Shown in pieces: positions 34,961-44,374 of a DNA stretch of 64,000 nucleotides. Both the position numbers and the translations under genes were made by a program. This stretch comes from SVFI01 sp045588655. Lineage in GTDB: Bacteria; Bacillota; Clostridia; Lachnospirales; Lachnospiraceae. Location: contig JAZNEP010000042.1 of the NCBI GenBank assembly GCA_045588655.1, forward strand, positions 49,401 to 113,400. Reading direction: 5' to 3'. The notes beneath the pieces were generated by a model. That model was given only the letters and a program-made list of their open reading frames with translations. It had not been told where the DNA came from and ran no database searches. The first letter of the stretch is position 1; the number at the start of each line of letters is the position of its first letter.

Positions 34961-36148
34961 CTAGGATTCTATGCTTATCTCGCGTAAGATAGGAGAATCA
35001 TCAACCCCGTGTTTGCCGTGATTCCATATGTGTATATATTCAAAAGGCTTTTCGTTTAGTAAAAGTGCCACTACGGTACCGCTGGTTCGACCTGCAATGA
35101 AGCAGTCACATTGTCCAAGTAAATATAAAGAAGAGAGATATTCGATATTCTTGGAATAAAGCTCAGAAGGAGATTCCAAATAGACCTCCGCCAAGAGAGA
35201 ATTATTGTCCTTTGGAAAATACATTTTCTGAGAGGTGATAAGCTGCGGACCAAAAACATTTCGGAATTCATTTAGAATCCCCTCATCCTCTGTTGCAAGG
35301 TAGCAATAGCTACATTCAAAACGAGTCATGGTCTCTTGGACATGCTTTATAATCTCATCTACCTCAGGCTGGGCAGGGTGGTTATATGGTCGAATCCTAC
35401 GATAATCAGTTCCGCGGCATAGGACACCTAGAATTTTTTGTTTGCCAAATGGAAGAGAGGCGTAAGAGTTCTGTATGCATGTCTGGACAGATTGCGAAAA
35501 TGGCATATATTTTCTCATTGCGTGACGCCAAAATTCCATAAGAAACGGATTGGTGAGACAATCCATACTATAATAAGGCATAAATTGAGGAATCCCGCTT
35601 TTAACAGTATAAGTCTGGGATGTGATTACTTCGTCTAGAGAGTATTGAGGAAATGGTTGCTCAAAAAACAGGTCCCACACATTCTTGGTTTGATTTTCGC
35701 TAAGTGATATAAACATGTTTTGTGAATGTTGCATATCAACCAAAGGAATATATCCTTCTTGCAGGCAAGCGACAATCTGACCAAGATTGGTCATAATATG
35801 GGAGGCAAGTCCCGGAACAGGGTCATTTCGCTGTATAATACAATACTGTTGACGATAAAAAATGGTTTCCATGATGATATGATCCAAAATGCGGATATAT
35901 AAAGCATGGAAGCTTGATAAGTCCCCGCTGGAAACAGCCACTTGTTTCAATGCTGTAAGCTCGGAGATAAGCGGGTGGAGTGTATCCGGAAGCTTAAGTG
36001 TATGATATAAAGTTTGCAGATTATGGATAATGTGCAAATATTCATCAAATTTATAGTCGCTTATATGGCAAGAAGCCAGATGAATCATGTGATGTTTAAA
36101 TTCCTTCGCGGCGTTAAACAGGGTGTTTGCAAGTTCTGTTTGTTTCAT
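34961..36148 (-). CDS. fucosyltransferase-like protein (O-FucT/GT23-like fold)
   Basis: The 395-residue product has an N-terminal helical region and a C-terminal half with GVLCRGTDYRRIRP (about residue 255), AQPEVDEIIKHV, YLATEDEGILNEF and FIAGRTSGTVVALL. This pattern resembles O-fucosyltransferase/NodZ-type folds that use GDP-fucose. It is followed by the GT11-type gene, so two fucosyltransferase-like proteins are neighbours. GGAGGAG precedes the ATG at 36148; the frame is open upstream to 36247 but lacks a ribosome site. The family call is from the motif pattern and is not secure. Confidence 0.55.
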   Translation of the reverse strand: MKQTELANTLFNAAKEFKHHMIHLASCHISDYKFDEYLHIIHNLQTLYHTLKLPDTLHPLISELTALKQVAVSSGDLSSFHALYIRILDHIIMETIFYRQQYCIIQRNDPVPGLASHIMTNLGQIVACLQEGYIPLVDMQHSQNMFISLSENQTKNVWDLFFEQPFPQYSLDEVITSQTYTVKSGIPQFMPYYSMDCLTNPFLMEFWRHAMRKYMPFSQSVQTCIQNSYASLPFGKQKILGVLCRGTDYRRIRPYNHPAQPEVDEIIKHVQETMTRFECSYCYLATEDEGILNEFRNVFGPQLITSQKMYFPKDNNSLLAEVYLESPSELYSKNIEYLSSLYLLGQCDCFIAGRTSGTVVALLLNEKPFEYIHIWNHGKHGVDDSPILREISIES

Positions 36149-36185
36149 AATGACTCCTCCATTTTCATCTAAAAGATGGATTATA

Positions 36186-37535
36186 TTAAGGTGTTGGTGT
36201 ACGAAATACGAGATCCAAATGTTTTTGCCAGCTGTGGTTGCGGGCACATAAATAACCGTTTTGCGCGACGATGGCAGACTCCTTCAGGTGCGATAGAATA
36301 TGGCGAATCTGCTTGCAAACGATGTGATCGGACACATCAGAGAGAGAATAAAGAAAACAGTTTTCGCCATTTATTAATATATCGTCCAAATACAGACTGC
36401 TGTCAGTCACGCAGATTGCGCCCTGTGACATTGCATTAAAAATTCGTTCGCTGGAACCATTTTTAAACCACGCCATGTGGTTGAGCACAATTTTGGCTTC
36501 GGACATCAGATGGATTCCTTCTTCAAAGGATACCGGCTTGTGTAAAATGAAATGAGAATAATCAGGCAAGGAAGTTTGCTGCCAGCCTTCACCATAGACA
36601 TGGACAGTGATTCCGGCACGGACAAGATCCTCTAAAATAGCTCGTCGATAGGTGGCGGATAAATTGGTTTCCGTAAAACGATGGGATTCTATCATGTGTT
36701 TTAAATCGGTGTCTGTAAAACGCAGAGAATCTGTCTTGCTATTCATATAGGTTTCAACAGCTTCCTCAAATGTGGCGTTCGTGTGAGACTGTAAGTACGA
36801 CAGGATAAACAAATCCGCCTCATTATGCAAAGAATCAGAAATGGATTTGTAACTGCCGATAAACAATACATCAATGGGACGTTGTGCCCATGAAGAGTTT
36901 GAAGAAGCAGTGGCCTGGTTGTATGCTGATTCACATGGGTGTCCACCCGTGGCTAAGAAAACAGATTGTTTGATAGAGGGATAAAACCTTGAAATATAGG
37001 AAACGTGTGTTTTGTCTGCACAAAGAACCGTAGTATCAGAAGGGACGTGATCCAGTGAATCCGCATAGTACATCGGGTGATCCACAAGAAAAGTATAGCA
37101 AGGAACGGATAACGTTTCCCAAAGGTTTTTGCCATCACTAAGTTTTTGTGACAGGCCGACCGTATTAAAAAAGAAAGCAGCATCAATTCCATCCTGGGCA
37201 AAGCAAAAAAGTGAGCTGCTACTACCTTGAAAATCGGATGGATCAAACGTAAGCAGAGAGTAATTTTTTTGCATAAAATAGAGGCTGAACTGATCTGCAA
37301 TATAATCGAGGATATAGTTTCCTGTTTTGTAAATTACAATGCGGTAAGGAACATTGGAAGCCGGAATACAAAACGGGTTCTGTTCTTTTCGAAATCGGTT
37401 AATCAAAGAAAAAATGCGCATGGTATAAGGCAGATTGGTGGTGCGAAAAGTCTGCAAAAGTTGTGAAACATCTTGATACATGCGCTGATTTAAACTGTTT
37501 TCCAATATATTTTCAAATTCAGATACAAAATCCAT
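36186..37535 (-). CDS. CgeB-like glycosyltransferase (GT-B type)
   Basis: A 449-residue protein. The first part has FVSEFENILENSLNQ, then a GT-B fold with LLTFDPSDFQG, FLVDHPMYYADSLDH, VLFIGSYKSISD, and, near the end, SERIFNAMSQGAICVTDSS, the sugar-nucleotide loop of CgeB/DUF3880-type transferases. It begins the distal part of the minus-strand run. The DUF4422 gene lies divergently 80 bases away. The acceptor is unknown. Confidence 0.7.
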   Translation of the reverse strand: MDFVSEFENILENSLNQRMYQDVSQLLQTFRTTNLPYTMRIFSLINRFRKEQNPFCIPASNVPYRIVIYKTGNYILDYIADQFSLYFMQKNYSLLTFDPSDFQGSSSSLFCFAQDGIDAAFFFNTVGLSQKLSDGKNLWETLSVPCYTFLVDHPMYYADSLDHVPSDTTVLCADKTHVSYISRFYPSIKQSVFLATGGHPCESAYNQATASSNSSWAQRPIDVLFIGSYKSISDSLHNEADLFILSYLQSHTNATFEEAVETYMNSKTDSLRFTDTDLKHMIESHRFTETNLSATYRRAILEDLVRAGITVHVYGEGWQQTSLPDYSHFILHKPVSFEEGIHLMSEAKIVLNHMAWFKNGSSERIFNAMSQGAICVTDSSLYLDDILINGENCFLYSLSDVSDHIVCKQIRHILSHLKESAIVAQNGYLCARNHSWQKHLDLVFRTPTP

Positions 37536-37615
37536 GTTTTTGGCTCCCGATTATGTTATATTATGAGATAAAGTATATCACAATTTGACCGATTACGTAT
37601 AATAATGGAGAAAAA

Positions 37616-38728
37616 ATGAGTACAAAAATTTTTGTTATGACACACAAGGTATTTCCGGTTCCGAAAGACCCGGTATATGTACCGATTCAGGTCGGAAAAG
37701 CAGGAAAACAAGATTTGGGGTATCTGGGAGATGATACGGGGGAAAATATATCGGAAAAAAACTGCTATTATAGTGAATTGACCGGATTGTACTGGGCGGC
37801 TCACAATATTACAGACGCAGATTATATGGGACTTTGCCACTACAGGCGTTTTTTTCTAAGTGCCGTAGGAAATTTGATGAGTGGTCAGGAATATGAGGAT
37901 ATTTTACATAGCTACGATATCATTTTGCCAAGAGCAGTATATTATGATAAATCCTATTATGAAGTGTACAAGGAAGCGCATCATATTAACGATTTGATTG
38001 CGACGGGAGAGGCGTTGCGACAACTTTATCCGGAAGATTATTCGATTTTTGAAGAGGTGGTTCATGGAAACGAAGTGTATTGTGGCAATTTATTTGTAAC
38101 GTCGCGCACACTGTTTTGTGAATACTCGAAATGGCTATTTGATATTTTGAGTCTGGTTGAGCAAAAAATCTGCGTCGATTCCTATGATGCGTATCATAAG
38201 AGAGTGTTTGGCTTTTTGTCTGAACAGCTTTTATATGTGTGGGTAAAGAGCAGATCGCTAAAGATTTTTGAGTGTTCCGTCGGTCTGACACAGGAGAAAG
38301 CGGAAACGATCGAATTAAAGGAGAGACTTCGTAAAAAAGTAGCTGTGGGAACCTTAGAGAGTATAAGGGAAGCGCTGGAAATATTCCGCAGTTCAATGAA
38401 GGAGCGACCGGATTTGATATTACAGGCCTCGGATTTGTCAGGGGAACTTGAAAATATGTTCCGGATTCTGTATGTCTGTGAAAAGGAATTGGAAGAAGGA
38501 AACGGAGGAATGTTGGATATCGTAAAGGATTTGGATATGCTGATGAAGCATTATGCTCTGATTGAAAGGATTCTTCTTAATTTAGTGAGTGAAAAAGCGT
38601 CCGCGGAAGAAATCAGATATCTGAAAGATGCGAAAGTGTCCGGGTGGCTGTTGCAGGTATTGATAAACAATAACGGAAGATTGAAACAGGAAGAAGAAAA
38701 GATCCTAAGTCTGTTGACACAGAGATAG
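37616..38728 (+). CDS. DUF4422-type glycosyltransferase
   Basis: The 370-residue protein opens with KIFVMTHKVFPVPKD and contains YSELTGLYWAAHNI, YMGLCHYRRFF and MTHK-type DUF4422 features. These proteins are glycosyltransferases of exopolysaccharide clusters. It is the only plus-strand gene in this part of the island, facing away from the CgeB-like gene. The C-terminal 130 residues are helical and have no known motif. Confidence 0.75.
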   Translation: MSTKIFVMTHKVFPVPKDPVYVPIQVGKAGKQDLGYLGDDTGENISEKNCYYSELTGLYWAAHNITDADYMGLCHYRRFFLSAVGNLMSGQEYEDILHSYDIILPRAVYYDKSYYEVYKEAHHINDLIATGEALRQLYPEDYSIFEEVVHGNEVYCGNLFVTSRTLFCEYSKWLFDILSLVEQKICVDSYDAYHKRVFGFLSEQLLYVWVKSRSLKIFECSVGLTQEKAETIELKERLRKKVAVGTLESIREALEIFRSSMKERPDLILQASDLSGELENMFRILYVCEKELEEGNGGMLDIVKDLDMLMKHYALIERILLNLVSEKASAEEIRYLKDAKVSGWLLQVLINNNGRLKQEEEKILSLLTQR

Positions 38729-38740
38729 GAGCCAAAGAAA

Positions 38741-39799
38741 TCAATCCGTTTTGTGAAACGTATGAAATGCCTGTTGTACTTGATTCAAATCCTGTTGCGT
38801 GACAGGGTGGTCCAGCAGTGTAAGAAGGGGTTTGTAAAATGCCGGAACATGTGAATGAATATATGGATTATTATGATAGTTGGGAATTCTTTTTAGAATT
38901 CCCTCTTTTAATTGCATAAAGTCATCATATGCAAATGTGTCAAATCGCATGCAGAGTATTTTAATACCGGTAAAGTAAAATGTCATAAGGAAATCAAATT
39001 CAATGGCATCTTTTAGTTCGGACGGAACCATTCTGCTTTGGTAGGCATCCCATTTTAATTCATTGATGCGGAGAATATCCTTATGGTATGCAAGATTTTT
39101 ACAAAGTACCGTAGACTGCAGATTGATAAAATAATGATAGAGTCTTTGCTCAAGAATGCATACTTTTTGTGCATATAAATAGACAAGGGAAGAAAAATAA
39201 ATATCTTCGTAGGCCAGATGTTCCGGAAAGCAAATATGATGTTTCAGTAAGAAATCCTTGCGAAACAGCTTGTCCCATACATTACAGCCAACAACATTTG
39301 AGGCAATAAAATCAGCGCGCTCCTGCGAGGAGGTGATGGTGATTAGTCGGTCTGCAAGTCCGGTCTCCTTCGAAATGGCTATGGAATCATCTCGATTAGC
39401 TAAAAATAAGGAATGAGAGCCGTCATCGCGGACATGTCGACAAAAAGAAAAATCGCTATCTGTATTTTGAATCGCAAGATAGAGCTGTTGATACATGTCC
39501 GGTTCCACCCAGTCATCCGAGTCGACAAAACCTATGTAAGTTCCGCGTGCATAGGAGATACCAATGTTTCGGGCGCCACCTTGGCGCTGATTTTCTTCCA
39601 GATGAATAATGGAAACAAGGTCCGGAGCCGATTGCTCGATTTGTGTCAGAATGTCCCAAGTGCGATCGGTAGAGGCGTCATCGACAAAAATAAGCTCCAA
39701 TTGATTGGTGCCGATGGTCTGATTGCGCAGAGACTCAAAACATCGCATCACATAGTTTTCAACATTAAAACAGGGAATAATAATACTGATTTCAGGCAT
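38741..39799 (-). CDS. family 2 glycosyltransferase (EpsJ-like)
   Basis: A 352-residue GT-A enzyme: ISIIIPCFNVENYVMRCF at the start, VDDASTDRTWDIL, FVDSDDWVEPDMY with the DSD motif, and a C-terminal helical part. It differs from the TPR-bearing paralogues. Its ATG overlaps the end of the GT2-TPR gene upstream by 8 bases, so they share an operon. It converges on the DUF4422 gene, with only 12 bases between their ends. Confidence 0.85.
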   Translation of the reverse strand: MPEISIIIPCFNVENYVMRCFESLRNQTIGTNQLELIFVDDASTDRTWDILTQIEQSAPDLVSIIHLEENQRQGGARNIGISYARGTYIGFVDSDDWVEPDMYQQLYLAIQNTDSDFSFCRHVRDDGSHSLFLANRDDSIAISKETGLADRLITITSSQERADFIASNVVGCNVWDKLFRKDFLLKHHICFPEHLAYEDIYFSSLVYLYAQKVCILEQRLYHYFINLQSTVLCKNLAYHKDILRINELKWDAYQSRMVPSELKDAIEFDFLMTFYFTGIKILCMRFDTFAYDDFMQLKEGILKRIPNYHNNPYIHSHVPAFYKPLLTLLDHPVTQQDLNQVQQAFHTFHKTD

Positions 39800-40856
39800 T
39801 GGAAATCACCTCCAGTCTTGCTTTTGCAGGTTCATAGGAGTTACATTTTTTATAATAAGAGACTGCATTTTGCAGATCACCGAGACATTCATAAATGACG
39901 CCGATATTGTAAAGGGCGCGAAAGCTGTTTGTACCCTCAACCACACATGTCTGAAATGTAGTCGCCTTTTTAAATTGCGCAATAGCCTCGTCAAATAGAG
40001 CATTGTTCATGTAGATCAGTCCCATTAAAAAAACAAAATCCGCATTGATTGCAAACGTGTCATAAATAGATTCAAAACTAAGCGCGTCTTTGTATAGTTT
40101 GAGATTCAGCATACAATATCCGTAGGATTCGACCATGGACTGCACATAAAAAAGGGATGGATCAAGGTCAAACGATAATCCGTTCTGAAAAGCTGAAAGT
40201 GCCCTCTTATCGTCGCCAATGGTGGAGTAAGCTTTTCCAAGCTGGTAGTATAGATAAGGGTCCTTTTTTTGGATAAGAGCATTTTCCATCAGTTGAATGT
40301 TTCGCTTGCATTTTTGATGTAGCAGATCCGGTGTCAGGTATCCGTCATGATGGAACAAAACAGGGAGATCGTGATACTGACAGGTGAGCTGATCGGAAAT
40401 GGGAGTGATTTGTTCGTGAACTGCTCCGGTGTACTGATAGTAGTTACGGTTATAGATTCTGCCGAGGCGGGTAATTGCATAGGTGGCAGAGCCGGACAGC
40501 GTGTAAGCATCTTTTTGCTGGATTGTTCCGATAACCGTAGCATTTTTCTTGTTTTCGATAAAAGAAATCAGCTGCGTAAAATCAGCCGAAACCAGGGTTT
40601 CGTCACAATCGAGAAACCAAATCCAGTCGGTGGAGGCTTTGCTCGCGCAAAAATTTCTGGCTTTACTAAAATCATCGCACCACGTAAACTGATGGATGTG
40701 ATCGGTATATTTACGAACTATGTCTACCGTCTGATCGACAGATCCGGTATCCGTATATAGGATAGGAATCGGATATGCAGAAAGTGCCCGAAGACAGCGT
40801 TCCATACATTTTTCTTCATTTTTTCCTATCAGACAAAAAGAAATGTTGGGTGTCAT
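39792..40856 (-). CDS. GT2 glycosyltransferase with C-terminal TPR repeats, copy 3
   Basis: The 354-residue third paralogue: SFCLIGKNEEKCMERCLRA, YTDTGSVDQTVDIV, FLDCDETLVSADF (DCD motif), and TPR repeats (YYQLGKAYSTIGDDKRALSA, ALYNIGVIYECLGDLQNAVS). The ATG at 40856 follows CAAAGGAGG; the frame upstream to 40907 has no such site. It is the first gene of the minus-strand run, divergent from the glf operon. Confidence 0.8.
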   Translation of the reverse strand: MTPNISFCLIGKNEEKCMERCLRALSAYPIPILYTDTGSVDQTVDIVRKYTDHIHQFTWCDDFSKARNFCASKASTDWIWFLDCDETLVSADFTQLISFIENKKNATVIGTIQQKDAYTLSGSATYAITRLGRIYNRNYYQYTGAVHEQITPISDQLTCQYHDLPVLFHHDGYLTPDLLHQKCKRNIQLMENALIQKKDPYLYYQLGKAYSTIGDDKRALSAFQNGLSFDLDPSLFYVQSMVESYGYCMLNLKLYKDALSFESIYDTFAINADFVFLMGLIYMNNALFDEAIAQFKKATTFQTCVVEGTNSFRALYNIGVIYECLGDLQNAVSYYKKCNSYEPAKARLEVISNA

Positions 40857-41025
40857 ACAGGCCTCCTTTGTGTTTCTTTTATTTCTAAAATCAGTATAAA
40901 ATAGCACTTAAAAAAAAACAAGAAATGCCTGTTATTTTTTTGAGAAAAACACCGATATATATGATATAGTGTAGTTATGTAGAGTCAACGTATATACGTT
41001 TAATTTGACGGAAAGTGGGGTTATC

Positions 41026-41403
41026 ATGGAAGATATCAGAGTGCAGCAGATAGAAGCGTTAGAAACAGGAATCGAGTATGTGAAAAAATTGATTCCGGCG
41101 ATGAAAGAAATCATACCGGAGCTTCGTGGTGATGAAAAAGAAGATACAAAAGATTTCCTGAATCAGATTATCGAAGGAATCAATTTTATAATTGAGATTG
41201 TAAATGCAACGCTTGATATGATTAATGAAAAGGAAGAGATTCTAAATAAAGACGGAATGGAAGAAAAGGTACAGCTCCTCAATAAAGCATTGCAGGAACG
41301 TGACAATGTAAAAGTTGCACAGGCAATGGAAGAAGGAATGCTTCCGTTTATGGATATATTCTATCAAGTTGCAAGTATCATCGTAGAGAGAGAAAAAGCA
41401 TGA
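41026..41403 (+). CDS. small helical protein of unknown function
   Basis: I do not recognise this 125-residue protein. It is predicted all alpha, highly charged (many Glu and Lys), with no signal peptide or membrane helix. A CCGATATAT segment at 40952-40960, 65 bases upstream, looks like a SigD -10 but lacks a good -35. The end overlaps the glf start by ATGA, so the pair is translationally coupled. GGAAAGTGGGG supports the ATG at 41026; a TTG at 41005 is unlikely. A role in flagellar or glycan assembly is a guess. Confidence 0.65.
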   Translation: MEDIRVQQIEALETGIEYVKKLIPAMKEIIPELRGDEKEDTKDFLNQIIEGINFIIEIVNATLDMINEKEEILNKDGMEEKVQLLNKALQERDNVKVAQAMEEGMLPFMDIFYQVASIIVEREKA

Positions 41404-42554
41404 AATATGATTATTTGATTGTAGGTGCGGGATTGTTTGGTGCCGTATTTGCAAACGAGGCGCGCAAAGCCGGTAAGACTTGCTATGTGATTGAGAAGAG
41501 AGAACATATTGCGGGAAATATATATACCGAACAGACATATGGCATTTCGGTACATAAATATGGAGCACATATTTTTCATACATCCGATCGAGAAGTATGG
41601 GAGTATGTGAACGAATTGGCGGAGTTTAATCATTACGTGAATTCTCCGGTGGCAGTGTACAAAGATGAGATATATAATCTTCCGTTTAACATGAATACAT
41701 TTAGTAAAATGTGGGGAGTGAAAACGCCGCAGCAGGCAAAGGATAATATAGCAAAGCAGATTGAGCAGGCGCAGATTAAGGAGCCGTCTAATCTGGAAGA
41801 ACAGGCGATTTCACTTGTCGGTACGGATGTATATGAGAAATTGATCAAAGGTTACACAGAAAAGCAGTGGGGGAGAGATTGCAAAGATCTTCCGGCGTTT
41901 ATTATCAAACGTCTTCCGCTACGTTTTGTCTACGACAACAATTATTTTAATGATCGATATCAGGGGATTCCAATCGGTGGCTACACGCAGATTGTGGAAA
42001 AGCTACTGGAAGGAACCGAAGTAGAGCTCGGTATCACCTACAAAGAGTTTGTGGCACGCAGTAAGCAAGAGGCAGAAACTAAATCGGAGAATAGCAAGCG
42101 GATTGAATATGATAAAATTCTATACACCGGAATGATTGACGAGTTTTTTGAGTACCGTTTTGGTGAGCTGGCATACCGCTCTCTTCGATTTGAGAGTGAA
42201 TATCTTCCGACAGAACAAAATTATCAGGGGAATGCTGTGGTAAATTATACGGAGAGAGAAATTCCGTATACCAGAGTCATCGAACACAAGCATTTTGAGT
42301 TTGGTAAGGGTGATGGAACGGTGATTACACGAGAGTACCCTGCGGATTGGAACAAAGGCGATGAACCGTACTATCCGATTAACGATGAAAAAAACGGCGC
42401 ACTTTATGAACGTTATGCTAAGTTGGCAGAGCAGGAGAAGCATGTGCTGTTTGGAGGCAGACTTGGACAGTACAAGTATTACGATATGGATAAGGTAATA
42501 CGTGCAGCGCTGGATATGGCAGCAGAAGAATTTGCCAAAGAGAAAGTGCAATAA
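41400..42554 (+). CDS. glf: UDP-galactopyranose mutase
   Basis: The 384-residue flavoprotein has the FAD-binding start YDYLIVGAGLFGAVFANEA, then EKREHIAGNIYTE, HKYGAHIFHTSD and GRLGQYKYYDMDKVI near the end, all typical of Glf. It converts UDP-galactopyranose to UDP-galactofuranose, the donor for galactofuranose in cell-surface glycans. Its location suggests that one of the nearby transferases uses galactofuranose. It has ATGA overlap with the small gene before it, and a terminator follows. Confidence 0.9.
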   Translation: MKYDYLIVGAGLFGAVFANEARKAGKTCYVIEKREHIAGNIYTEQTYGISVHKYGAHIFHTSDREVWEYVNELAEFNHYVNSPVAVYKDEIYNLPFNMNTFSKMWGVKTPQQAKDNIAKQIEQAQIKEPSNLEEQAISLVGTDVYEKLIKGYTEKQWGRDCKDLPAFIIKRLPLRFVYDNNYFNDRYQGIPIGGYTQIVEKLLEGTEVELGITYKEFVARSKQEAETKSENSKRIEYDKILYTGMIDEFFEYRFGELAYRSLRFESEYLPTEQNYQGNAVVNYTEREIPYTRVIEHKHFEFGKGDGTVITREYPADWNKGDEPYYPINDEKNGALYERYAKLAEQEKHVLFGGRLGQYKYYDMDKVIRAALDMAAEEFAKEKVQ

Positions 42555-42572
42555 AATAAAAGTGCGAAATAT

Positions 42573-42601
42573 CCCCGTTGCTACTTGCAATGGGGAATTT
42601 T
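42573..42601 (+). terminator. rho-independent terminator after glf
   Basis: CCCCGTTGC and GCAATGGGG (9 pairs) with a 5-base loop and AATTTTTT. The promoter of the next gene overlaps its end. Confidence 0.85.
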
Positions 42602-42613
42602 TTGCAGTATAAT
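42585..42613 (+). promoter_or_regulatory. SigA-type promoter of the carboxyltransferase gene
   Basis: TTGCAA (42585-42590), 17 bases, TATAAT (42608-42613). It overlaps the glf terminator. Confidence 0.7.
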
Positions 42614-42664
42614 ACTTTGAAAGTCAAACTATTTGAAATAGAAAGTAATAGAGGAGGCCCAGAC

Positions 42665-44281
42665 ATGACCTGGAATGAAGCGATCAATGATTTAGACGAA
42701 CGTAGGAAAAAAGTGAATCTCGGTGGTGGAAGAGCAAGAATTGAGGCGCAGCATAAAAAAGGGAAAATGACGGCGCGCGAGCGAATTGAAGTCCTATTAG
42801 ACGAAGGAAGTTTTGTGGAAGTAGACGGGATGATTGAATCTCGTATAGATGATTTTGGTCTTGATAAAAAGAGAGTACCGGGAGATGGTGTTGTCACAGG
42901 TTACGGAACCATCGATGGTAGACAGGTGTTTGTGGCAAGTGAAGATTTTACGGTGATAGGCGGAACGCTTGGAGAATATCATTCATTCAAAATTTGTCGC
43001 ATTCAGGATATGGCGATGTCGATGAAAGCTCCATTGATTTGTATCAATGACAGTGGCGGAGCCAGAATTGAAGAGGGGATTTCATCCCTTAGTGGCTACA
43101 GCGGTATGTTCCTAAGACACACCAAAGCGTCCGGAGTGATTCCGCAAATTGCGGTTATTTTAGGTCCGTGCTCGGGTGGTGCATGCTATGCTCCGGCAAT
43201 TTGTGATTTTATTTTTATGGTGGAAGATATTTCAAAAATGTTTATTACGGGACCGAATGTGGTTAAGACCGTAATTAACGAAGAAGTGTCGGTAGAAGAG
43301 CTTGGTGGTGCAAAAGTGCATGCAGAAAAATCGGGTGTTTCTCACTTTACCTATCAGACGGAAAGAGAATGTTTGATGGGAGTTAGAAAACTCTTGACAT
43401 ATCTTCCAGCAAATAACACGCAGAACCCTCCTGCGGTGGGAGAGATTGAGGTCGCAACATCTCTTGCATCAAATGTGATGGAAAAAGTGGGAGAGCTGGG
43501 AAAAAAGATGATTCCGCTTCGCGAGGATCGAAGTAGTAAGATTGTGGATATTGTTCCGGATAATTCCAGACGTGCTTATAACGTGAAGGATGTTTTGGAG
43601 TGTATTATCGATAAAGGCAGTTTCTTTGAAGTGCAGAAAGATTTCGCAAAGAACGTGGTTGTGGGGTTTGCGCGAATGGATGGAGAGGTAACGGGATTTG
43701 TATGTAACCAGCCAAATCATATGGGCGGTGCAATTGATTATCATGCATCCGATAAAATGGCGCGCTTTATCCGTTTCTGTGACTGCTTTAATATTCCGCT
43801 CATTACATTGATTGATGTTCCGGCATTTTTACCGGGAACAGCGCAGGAGCATAACGGAATTATTCGTCATGGAGCGAAGGTGCTCTTTGCTTATTCAGAG
43901 GCTACGGTTCCAAAGATTTCTCTTATTATGAGAAAAGCTTATGGCGGAGCTTATATAGCGATGAACTCAAAAGAAATGGGAGCAGATATCGTATATGCAT
44001 GGCCGATTGCAGAAATTGCAGTTATGGGTGCGGAAGGTGCGGTCAATATTGCGTTTAAACGCAAGATTAAAGAGGCGCAAGATCCGGAAGCAATGCGGCA
44101 GCAATGCATTAAAGAATATGATGAGCGATTTTTAAATCCTTATGTGGCAGCATCGCGCGGCTACGTAAATGAAGTGATTAAACCGGAAGAGACGAGAATG
44201 GCTCTCTTGAAAGCTTTGAAAGGATTAAAGAATAAGGAAGCAGATACGCCGTATAAAAAGCATGGAAATATCCCACTATAA
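42665..44281 (+). CDS. acyl-CoA carboxylase/decarboxylase carboxyltransferase subunit (PccB/MmdA-like)
   Basis: The 538-residue protein is a crotonase-fold carboxyltransferase: GGGRARIEAQHKKGKMTARE, NDSGGARIEEGISSLSGY, GPCSGGACYAPAI in the N-half and IDVPAFLPGTAQEHNGIIRH, KAYGGAYIAMNSK in the C-half. Such subunits move carboxyl groups between biotin and propionyl-, methylmalonyl- or similar CoA in carboxylases or sodium-pumping decarboxylases. No biotin carrier or membrane subunit lies in the window, so partner and direction are unknown. GAGGAGG precedes the ATG at 42665, since the ORF's upstream start lies in the terminator. It appears unrelated to its glycan neighbours. Confidence 0.8.
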   Translation: MTWNEAINDLDERRKKVNLGGGRARIEAQHKKGKMTARERIEVLLDEGSFVEVDGMIESRIDDFGLDKKRVPGDGVVTGYGTIDGRQVFVASEDFTVIGGTLGEYHSFKICRIQDMAMSMKAPLICINDSGGARIEEGISSLSGYSGMFLRHTKASGVIPQIAVILGPCSGGACYAPAICDFIFMVEDISKMFITGPNVVKTVINEEVSVEELGGAKVHAEKSGVSHFTYQTERECLMGVRKLLTYLPANNTQNPPAVGEIEVATSLASNVMEKVGELGKKMIPLREDRSSKIVDIVPDNSRRAYNVKDVLECIIDKGSFFEVQKDFAKNVVVGFARMDGEVTGFVCNQPNHMGGAIDYHASDKMARFIRFCDCFNIPLITLIDVPAFLPGTAQEHNGIIRHGAKVLFAYSEATVPKISLIMRKAYGGAYIAMNSKEMGADIVYAWPIAEIAVMGAEGAVNIAFKRKIKEAQDPEAMRQQCIKEYDERFLNPYVAASRGYVNEVIKPEETRMALLKALKGLKNKEADTPYKKHGNIPL

Positions 44282-44313
44282 AGGTGATTGTGAAAGATTT
44301 TGCATAGAAAAAC

Positions 44314-44342
44314 TCCACAAAAAAACAAACGTGTGCTATGAT
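44314..44342 (+). promoter_or_regulatory. possible SigA-type promoter of the neuA-like gene
   Basis: An extended -10 (TGC-TATGAT, 44334-44342) with a partial -35 (TCCACA, 44314-44319) at 17 bases. Confidence 0.4.
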
Positions 44343-44374
44343 AATTGCACAGATAAGGAAAGTGAGGAATTATC

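Noticed and set aside
40932..40958. SigD promoter before the small gene at 41026
   Set aside because: The -10 (ACCGATAT) fits but the -35 is TTAT and no better alternative is seen; noted in the gene entry, not called.
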